DNA of 26,707 nucleotides from JAFGGG01 sp964634205 (GTDB lineage: Bacteria; Spirochaetota; Spirochaetia; SZUA-6; RPPD01). Each line of letters begins with the position of its first letter. Position 1 is the first letter of the stretch. The notes under the pieces were generated by a model. The model saw only the letters and a list, made by a program, of their open reading frames with translations, made no database searches and was not told the origin of the DNA. Position numbers and translations under genes: made by a program. Location of the stretch: NCBI GenBank assembly GCA_964634205.1, contig CAZWKE010000047.1, forward strand, positions 1 through 26,707, read 5' to 3'. Below are positions 21,300-26,707 of this stretch, piece by piece.

Positions 21300-23036
21300 T
21301 TAATAATCTAAATAATCTTTCAAGCGTCTGCTTTTTTTCGGATGTCGTAATCGCCGTAAGGCCTTGGCTTCTATCTGACGGATGCGTTCCCTCGTAACAT
21401 TGAAATGCAATCCGACCTCTTCCAATGTCAATGAATACCCGTCCACCAGGCCGAACCTCATCTTCAAAACCTCCTGCTCCCGTGGAGGAAGGGAGGTTAG
21501 GACGCTGTGCAACTGCTGCTGCAGAATACGAAAGGCCGTCTGGCTGGCGGGATTTTCAATATCCTTGTCTTCGATAAAATCACCCAAAAGCGAGTCTTCC
21601 TCTTCCCCGATCGGCGTTTCCAGGGAAATGGGCTCCCGTGCCACATTCTTTACCGACTTGACCCGGGCGATTGACCATCCCAGATGTTCGGCGATCTCCT
21701 CATCCGAGGGCTCGCGTCCCAGGATCTGCATCAACTGCCTGGATTCGCGCATTACCTTGTTGATCTGTTCGATCATATGCACCGGTACCCTGATGGTCCT
21801 TGCCTGATCGGAAATTGAGCGCGTAATTGCCTGGCGGATCCACCAGGTGGCGTAGGTTGAGAATTTATATCCCTTGCGATATTCGAATTTTTCCACCGCC
21901 TTGATCAGGCCGATATTGCCCTCCTGGACCAGATCGAAAAAGTGCAGGCCCCTGTTGGTGTATTTTTTTGCGATACTCACCACCAGGCGTAGATTGGCCT
22001 TAATGAGCTTGTCTTTGGCGTTTTTCATCATAATTTTGCCGCGTTCAACCTCTTTTGCCTTTTCCAAGACGGTTTCCAGTACGTCCTCGAATTCTATCTC
22101 TATCTTCTGGAACTTTTTTTCGATGAGTTGAATATTCCGGATGAGGTCCTTTACCTTGTCCGCGGGAAGGTTGAGTTTTTTTTCAATTTTCTCACACTCC
22201 CCCTTTTTGGCAAGACTGCGTGTCAGGTTCTTAAAACCCTGGGCGTCGGTTATCATCAGGCGTTTCTCGATTTTTTTCCTGTCTTTTTGCAGAGAGCGTA
22301 TTTTGCGCGCCGCGATCATATACTTATCCGCAAACAGGTTAATTTCTTCCGCCTGAAAGTCAACTTTTTTCAGGTTTGCCAAAAGGGCTTTGCGGGTTTT
22401 AGCTAGTTCGGCATTACCGAAAATATCACCGATCTCCTCTTCCAATTTCTTTTTCAACTCAATATGCTGTTTAAGAAGCGGAAATATCTCTTTTATATAT
22501 TCCCGGTAAAAAAGGTTTAAGCGCTTGCGTTCGGCAAGTATTTCGGATACCTCTTTTTTGGAGATGTTCATTTCCCTCGGATCTTTTTTGGAGAGCGCTT
22601 TAAGGGAGATTTTGAAGAACTCGGTAATCAGTACATTGGAGTCCATGACCACGCTTTTTATAATATTCTCTCCTTCTTCCATCTTTTTTGAGAGAATAAC
22701 CTCCTGTTCGGCGGTCAACAGATTCTCTTTACCGATCTCCCGCAGATAAAGGCGGATTGGGTCGTCTATTGAGCTTTCCTTGCCCTCACTGTAGAGAACC
22801 TTCTTTTTCTTTTTCTCGACCTTCTCCTCTTCTTCCTCATCAATCTGCAAAGAGATTTCTTCCTCTGCCAGCTTGATATTATTGCTTTCTATCAACACAA
22901 GTACTTCCTCAATTTTATCCGTGTTTACGATATAATCAGGGAGAAAATCATTTACTTCATCATAGCTGATACTTTTTTTCTGTTTCGCGTATTTGAGTAG
23001 TTTAATTACAGCAGGATCGTTCTTCAAATCTGACAT
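21300..23036 (-). CDS. rpoD: Primary sigma factor (sigma-70)
   Basis: The 578-residue protein is the housekeeping sigma factor. Region 1.2 begins near residue 91 (DDPIRLYLREIGKENLLTAEQEV). A charged non-conserved region spans about 130-330. Region 2 reads LRLVVSIAKKYTNRGLHFFDLVQEGNIGLIKAVEKFEYRKGYKFSTYATWWIRQAI (349-404), a near-consensus core and -10 binding segment. Region 3 follows (IRVPVHMIEQINKV). Region 4 ends with EEVGLHFNVTRERIRQIEAKALRRLRHP (539-566), the -35 recognition helix. The N-terminal region also has an acidic/basic low-complexity block (EEEEEKVEKKKKK, residues 67-79). It starts one base after dnaG (TAA G ATG) with AAAGG about ten bases upstream, the usual macromolecular synthesis arrangement. 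Confidence 0.97.
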   Translation of the reverse strand: MSDLKNDPAVIKLLKYAKQKKSISYDEVNDFLPDYIVNTDKIEEVLVLIESNNIKLAEEEISLQIDEEEEEKVEKKKKKVLYSEGKESSIDDPIRLYLREIGKENLLTAEQEVILSKKMEEGENIIKSVVMDSNVLITEFFKISLKALSKKDPREMNISKKEVSEILAERKRLNLFYREYIKEIFPLLKQHIELKKKLEEEIGDIFGNAELAKTRKALLANLKKVDFQAEEINLFADKYMIAARKIRSLQKDRKKIEKRLMITDAQGFKNLTRSLAKKGECEKIEKKLNLPADKVKDLIRNIQLIEKKFQKIEIEFEDVLETVLEKAKEVERGKIMMKNAKDKLIKANLRLVVSIAKKYTNRGLHFFDLVQEGNIGLIKAVEKFEYRKGYKFSTYATWWIRQAITRSISDQARTIRVPVHMIEQINKVMRESRQLMQILGREPSDEEIAEHLGWSIARVKSVKNVAREPISLETPIGEEEDSLLGDFIEDKDIENPASQTAFRILQQQLHSVLTSLPPREQEVLKMRFGLVDGYSLTLEEVGLHFNVTRERIRQIEAKALRRLRHPKKSRRLKDYLDY

Positions 23037-23037
23037 C

Positions 23038-24798
23038 TTATAGTACCTTTATCTTTTGTAGTTCTCCGTCTAAAAACATTTTTTCCATCTGCAATTCCCT
23101 GATATTCACAAAGCCGTTTTCATTCTTTTCGTATTCTTGCAGCTGCTTTTCGATACTATCCCTTTTTTTCTCCAGGCTTTTCTGCTTTATCCGCATAATA
23201 CTGTCACGGATAAGCTTTTCGTGATTCAAGGTATATTCCTCTGATGAAATCTTTTTTAATAATAGTTCTTTTAACCCCTCATCGTCAATTTTTTCCATCA
23301 ATGCATCAATAGATTCTTCTTCGTTTCTGAAACATTCCTCCAGGGCAATATAAAGTTTTCGGGCAGTATCGTCCTCTATGTCATCTAATGACAGTATACT
23401 TCTAACTTTCGGAAAAAACTCTCTAAAAATTGATACCGCAAACATCAGGAATAATTCAATAGATTTCTTTTCTTTTATCTCACGTTTTCTCTTATTCTGC
23501 AACGAACTATACGCCGGTTTGCCGTGTACAAAATCCGTCCAGATTACATCCTTGTCCACCCGCAATGCATCTGCCAGCATCTCAAGATACCCGTACTGTT
23601 TAACCTGCGTCTTTATCCTCCTTAAATACGGGAAGATACTGTTCAGCACCCTTTCCTTTCCATAAGGAGTGGAGGCGTCAAACAGGGTAAGCGCACGCTT
23701 CAGAATATATTGAAATCCATTTATAGGCGATTCTAAAAGTTTTTGCAAGACGGATACGCCGTCCTGCGCGGCGATTATGTCGGCCGGATCGTTACCTGCC
23801 GGAAGTTCCAATACCTCAACCTGCAGATCATTATTTTCCAGGATTTCGATTGTCCGTAAGGTGGCCTTCATTCCCGCCTCATCCGAATCGAACAACAGGT
23901 AGCCTTTTTCCGCGTAGCGTTTTAAGAGTTTGGCCTGACTGTCGGTAAAGGCCGTACCCAGCGGCGCGATACCGTGCCTAATGCCCGCTTTATACAGGGC
24001 AAGCACATCGGTATACCCTTCAACCAGAATGAAACAGGACTGCTCCTTGATATGGGGAAGCGCCAGATGGATGCCGTAGAGATTGTCCCCTTTATGGAAA
24101 TAGCTTGTTTCCGGCGAATTGATATATTTTGGTCCGAAATCCGAGAGGTTTCTGCCGCCGAAACCCAGAATCTCATTCCTGGTGTTGTAAATAGGAAATA
24201 TCACCCTGTCGTAGAAATAAGGGCTGCGGTTTTTGGAGAAAAGCCCGCTTTGGATTAAGAATTCCTCGCTATAATTTTTTTTCAATAGAAATGAATGCAG
24301 CCAACTCTTGGATTTCGGAGCGTAGCCGAGTTGGAACTCCTCCTGGATTTGCGGTTCAATCCCCCTTTTCTGCAGGTAGGTCCGGGCATGTACCGCCTGC
24401 TCGTTATGGAGCAGGATGTGGTGAAAACTTCCGCATAATTTTTTGTTCAGATCAATAAACGCATCTCTTTTAACGGCTTGTTTAAGCTGCTGCCCGGAGC
24501 TTACCAGGGTTTCAAGGGGAATTCCGGCTTTTTTGGCCAGCATATGTGCCGCCTCGGTAAATGAAAGCTTTTCAACCTCCATGACAAAGGTATATGCGCT
24601 GCCGCCCTTATGGCAGCCGAAACAATAATAGACCTGCTTTTCCGGAGTGACACAAAACGACGGTGTCTTTTCAGTGTGGAACGGGCACAAACCCCAGTAG
24701 CGGGTTCCTTTTTTGGTCAGACTGACATATTCATTAATAAGATCCACGATATTAATACGGGATGAGATCTGATTAATTATATGCTCGGGGATACGCAT
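23038..24798 (-). CDS. dnaG: DNA primase
   Basis: DnaG makes RNA primers at the replication fork. The 586-residue protein opens with a CHC2-type zinc-binding domain (C38, H41, C59, C62 in LCPFHTEKTPSF and YYCFGCHKGG). It continues with the catalytic core (FGGRNLSDFGPKYINSPET near 213-231) and the Toprim domain, with E260 in LVEGYTDV and D304 and D306 in LFDSDEAG. The C-terminal third is divergent, helical and charged, and should be the helicase-binding domain. GGGG lies eight bases and AAGGAGG twelve or more bases before the ATG. It precedes rpoD as in many bacteria. Confidence 0.96.
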   Translation of the reverse strand: MRIPEHIINQISSRINIVDLINEYVSLTKKGTRYWGLCPFHTEKTPSFCVTPEKQVYYCFGCHKGGSAYTFVMEVEKLSFTEAAHMLAKKAGIPLETLVSSGQQLKQAVKRDAFIDLNKKLCGSFHHILLHNEQAVHARTYLQKRGIEPQIQEEFQLGYAPKSKSWLHSFLLKKNYSEEFLIQSGLFSKNRSPYFYDRVIFPIYNTRNEILGFGGRNLSDFGPKYINSPETSYFHKGDNLYGIHLALPHIKEQSCFILVEGYTDVLALYKAGIRHGIAPLGTAFTDSQAKLLKRYAEKGYLLFDSDEAGMKATLRTIEILENNDLQVEVLELPAGNDPADIIAAQDGVSVLQKLLESPINGFQYILKRALTLFDASTPYGKERVLNSIFPYLRRIKTQVKQYGYLEMLADALRVDKDVIWTDFVHGKPAYSSLQNKRKREIKEKKSIELFLMFAVSIFREFFPKVRSILSLDDIEDDTARKLYIALEECFRNEEESIDALMEKIDDEGLKELLLKKISSEEYTLNHEKLIRDSIMRIKQKSLEKKRDSIEKQLQEYEKNENGFVNIRELQMEKMFLDGELQKIKVL

Positions 24799-24846
24799 TA
24801 AATGCCCCTGCCTCCTTGAAATAATTCTTGATTTTCGTACCTTCCG

Positions 24847-25875
24847 TTAGTACTTCAAATATAATTTCTTGGCCGATACGTGTTCATTAAAGTTTACGGA
24901 AAAATGGTGTCTGCCCGTTTTGGGATCTTCCAGCACGAAGTATAAATAATCGGTATCCGCCGGCGCAAATACGGCAGACAGGGATACAAGTCCCGGATTA
25001 CTGATGGGTCCGGGCGGAAGACCGTAGTGCTGGTATGTATTATAGGGAGAAGGAATCTGAAGATCGATATCCCACAGGCGGTCTGCGTGCGGTTGTCCCA
25101 GGAGCTCGGTTTTAATAAATCCGATTGTGGCGCAGGATTCAAGCCGGATGTGACGCTGCAGCCGGTTATAAAAAACCGAGGCAATAATAGGGGCCTCTTC
25201 TTTGCGGCGGTATTCTTTTTCCACAATCGAGGCAAGAACTACCTTCCGGTAGAGTTCTTCCGGAGTGAGATCCTTATAATCGGGATACACGGATTTCAGG
25301 CGAATAAAAAAGGTTTTTACCATTATTTCAGCTATCTGCGGCGCCGAGATTTCTCTGGGTAAAAAATAGGTGTCCGGAAAAAGATAACCTTCAGTATTAG
25401 CGGATGGTATGGAAAATTTGTGCAGAAGCGCAGGTGATTTTGTGGCGTTTAAAAACTTACGTTCGGTCGTGAGGCCCTGTTTTTCCAGCACACGGGCGAT
25501 GTCGGTCCGGGTAAAGCCTTCGGGAATGGTTACGCGTATCAGGTCCTGGCTGCCGGATACCAGCAGATTATGGATGTCCAGAGTGCTGAGCCCGGGATTG
25601 ATACGATACACACCGCTCTTGAAGGAACGCTCCGTCCCGTAGAGTTTGGTGATGACGCGCATTAAGAGGCCGGATTTGATCAGGCCTCCCTGCTCCAGCC
25701 GTGTGATGATACTTTCCGTACTCTCTCCTTTTTGAATTTGAAAAAGCACACCGTCCTCGGGGATATCAGCCTGCGGACTGTTGAGAATAGTAACGGCACT
25801 GATTAGGGTGACTGTCAGTAGACCGAGAAACACAGCGATAATAATAAGTATAAACGGCAATCTCCAGATTTTCAT
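24847..25875 (-). CDS. mltG: Endolytic murein transglycosylase MltG
   Basis: MltG (YceG-like) cleaves nascent glycan strands in the periplasm and is thought to terminate their elongation. The 342-residue protein has one N-terminal membrane segment (about 8-30), a LysM-like region (LFQIQKGESTESIITRLEQGGLI), and the catalytic domain. E219 in LASIVEKEYRR is the predicted catalytic acid, and NTYQHYGLPPGPISNPGL at 279-296 is the signature motif. It is the first gene of the block running through dnaG and rpoD, 48 bases before dnaG. Confidence 0.94.
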   Translation of the reverse strand: MKIWRLPFILIIIAVFLGLLTVTLISAVTILNSPQADIPEDGVLFQIQKGESTESIITRLEQGGLIKSGLLMRVITKLYGTERSFKSGVYRINPGLSTLDIHNLLVSGSQDLIRVTIPEGFTRTDIARVLEKQGLTTERKFLNATKSPALLHKFSIPSANTEGYLFPDTYFLPREISAPQIAEIMVKTFFIRLKSVYPDYKDLTPEELYRKVVLASIVEKEYRRKEEAPIIASVFYNRLQRHIRLESCATIGFIKTELLGQPHADRLWDIDLQIPSPYNTYQHYGLPPGPISNPGLVSLSAVFAPADTDYLYFVLEDPKTGRHHFSVNFNEHVSAKKLYLKY

Positions 25876-25908
25876 ATAAGACCTATATTCACGGTTTTGG
25901 GGTTATTC

Positions 25909-25938
25909 ACTATAAATATACATAATTTTTTTGCACAA
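25909..25938 (-). promoter_or_regulatory. Candidate promoter before mltG
   Basis: TTGTGC (25938-25933), an 18-base spacer and TATAGT (25914-25909) lie 34 bases before the mltG ATG. The -10 box is good and the -35 box moderate. It may drive mltG, dnaG, rpoD, the zinc-ribbon gene and rnpB. Confidence 0.4.
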
Positions 25939-25950
25939 AACAAAGATAAT

Positions 25951-26130
25951 TTATATTTTATGTACATCCTCGATCTCATCGATTGTCAGCAGCTCGTAGG
26001 CCTTTTTTTCAATCTTGTTAAACAACGGAATAACCTTGTCATTGGTGTTTAACGCCGTTTTTACCAACCGGAACAGCTCAATAAGCTCGGATTTGCTGAG
26101 TTCAATTCTGCAATCAAATGAATCATCCAT
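25951..26130 (-). CDS. Small acidic protein of 59 residues, function unknown
   Basis: An ATG at 26130 opens a 59-codon frame ending TAA at 25953-25951. The product begins MDDSFDCRIELSKSELIELF and ends LLTIDEIEDVHKI; it looks soluble and helical, with a mixed charged composition like a real protein. The start overlaps the last eight bases of the YkgJ-type gene (CATGGATGA), suggesting translational coupling. There is no strong ribosome binding site of its own. The size lies just below common ORF cut-offs, which explains why it can be missed. The plus-strand frame across it (26015-26206) has no coding character. I recognise no family. Confidence 0.65.
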   Translation of the reverse strand: MDDSFDCRIELSKSELIELFRLVKTALNTNDKVIPLFNKIEKKAYELLTIDEIEDVHKI

Positions 26131-26617
26131 GAGATTTTATTTTTTCTGTATTATCGATGTAGGTTGCCACATGATGCGGGAGCAGCTCAATAAACCTTTC
26201 TTTTAATCTCTTTTTCAGCCAGTATTCGATCTTCCGCCTGGGATGAAACGTCCCGTTACCGATACCGGGACACATTTTTTTCTGTTCCAGCCAGGAAGAG
26301 TATGAGCTTAAGATGGAACTCCAAAAGGGATAGCTTTTACATTGCAGCGGACGCTTTTTATAAACCCGGCACGCGCCGTCGGCCCAGAAGATACAATCGT
26401 AATTTTGCTTTTCACGCAAACTGAGCCGGTAAAACCCGTTCACGCTGACAATGCGGCAGTATTTCCTTAAGAATTCAGCCCTGCCAAGGCCGGTTGCCGG
26501 AAGCAGATTTGTCACATCCTTTTCGGAAAGAAAAACATATCCCGGTGTGTGCCTGCAACAGTTCGAACAGCGAGTGCAGCTGAACTGTAATCCTTTGTTT
26601 ATATGATTCATGTTCAA
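26123..26617 (-). CDS. YkgJ-family cysteine cluster protein
   Basis: The 164-residue protein belongs to the YkgJ/Fe-S cluster-type family (UPF0153-like). It has the N-terminal cluster C14-x2-C17-x2-C20-C21 (FSCTRCSNCCRHTPGYVFLSEKD) and three further cysteines, C75, C83 and C93, in YDCIFWADGACRVYKKRPLQCKSYPFW. Such cysteine sets suggest binding of zinc or an Fe-S cluster; the biochemical role is unknown. A TTG at 26617 is positioned nine bases after AGGA, while an ATG two codons later (26611) is an equally possible start. It lies 35 bases after the tRNA-Tyr gene. Confidence 0.85.
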   Translation of the reverse strand: MNMNHINKGLQFSCTRCSNCCRHTPGYVFLSEKDVTNLLPATGLGRAEFLRKYCRIVSVNGFYRLSLREKQNYDCIFWADGACRVYKKRPLQCKSYPFWSSILSSYSSWLEQKKMCPGIGNGTFHPRRKIEYWLKKRLKERFIELLPHHVATYIDNTEKIKSHG

Positions 26618-26652
26618 GACGAGCTTTCCTAAAAATTCCTTTTAAAAAAGTA

Positions 26653-26707
26653 TGGGGAGAGAAGGATTCGAACCTTCGAAGGCGTAGCCAACAGATTTAC
26701 AGTCTGC
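26653..26707 (-). tRNA. tRNA-Tyr (GTA), 5' part beyond the window
   Basis: Reading the minus strand from the window edge: anticodon stem and loop GCAGACTGTAAATCTG with anticodon GTA, a long class II variable arm (TTGGCTACGCC and following), T-arm GAAGG-TTCGAAT-CCTTC, and acceptor strand TCTCCCC with discriminator A at 26653. GTA plus a long variable arm identifies bacterial tRNA-Tyr. CCA is not encoded (TAC follows the A). The D-arm and 5' acceptor strand lie outside the window. Confidence 0.93.

Noticed and set aside
1..26707. CRISPR arrays, prophage or insertion sequences
   Set aside because: No regularly spaced repeats, transposase or integrase genes were seen anywhere in the window.

Overview
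The window is a chromosomal segment of a bacterium, most likely a spirochaete. The order mltG, dnaG, rpoD, zinc-ribbon coiled-coil protein, TPR protein, mreB, mreC, mreD, mrdA, rodA on one strand matches, from memory, the order in Treponema genomes. A loosely defined lipobox and SUMF1-fold lipoproteins also fit. Deltaproteobacteria share parts of this order, so the assignment is an inference. Unlike Treponema pallidum, this organism carries branched-chain amino acid synthesis, with citramalate synthase as the entry to isoleucine.

Region 1 (about 1-8611, minus strand) is a branched-chain amino acid operon: leader peptide and attenuator, ilvB, ilvN, leuA, leuC, leuD, cimA, a BioD/DRTGG-type P-loop protein, and probably one more gene cut by the window edge. 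Genes overlap or lie 15-23 bases apart. The leader peptide is too short for standard ORF listings. It carries a run of Val, Ile and Leu codons followed by a textbook terminator and a competing antiterminator, so the operon is probably controlled by ribosome-mediated attenuation.

Region 2 (about 8612-10811, plus strand) is accessory. It holds an autoinducer-synthase-like GNAT acyltransferase, a gene start directly behind it cut by a 100-N assembly gap, the C-terminal end of one SUMF1-fold protein after the gap, and a complete SUMF1-fold lipoprotein. The two SUMF1 ends are near-identical in DNA, pointing to a tandem paralogue array and explaining the gap.

Region 3 (10812-19998, minus strand) is a cell-shape operon read from about 19943: TPR membrane protein, mreB, mreC, mreD, mrdA, rodA and a radical-SAM/DUF2344 protein. 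Its promoter has good -35 and -10 boxes and sits inside an 11-bp perfect inverted repeat that looks like an operator.

Region 4 (20021-25938, minus strand) is the macromolecular-synthesis block: mltG, dnaG, rpoD, a C4 zinc-ribbon protein with a very acidic tail, and the RNase P RNA gene, whose 5' end lies about 7 bases after the stop codon of that protein. The RNase P RNA has an unusually long helix at the P9 position. Upstream are a previously unlisted 59-codon gene, a YkgJ-type cysteine-cluster protein and a partial tRNA-Tyr.

Most of the window is housekeeping. The points most worth follow-up are the attenuator, the GNAT/SUMF1 locus around the gap, the P-loop protein coupled to cimA, the cysteine insert in IlvB, the mre operator-like repeat and the rnpB context.
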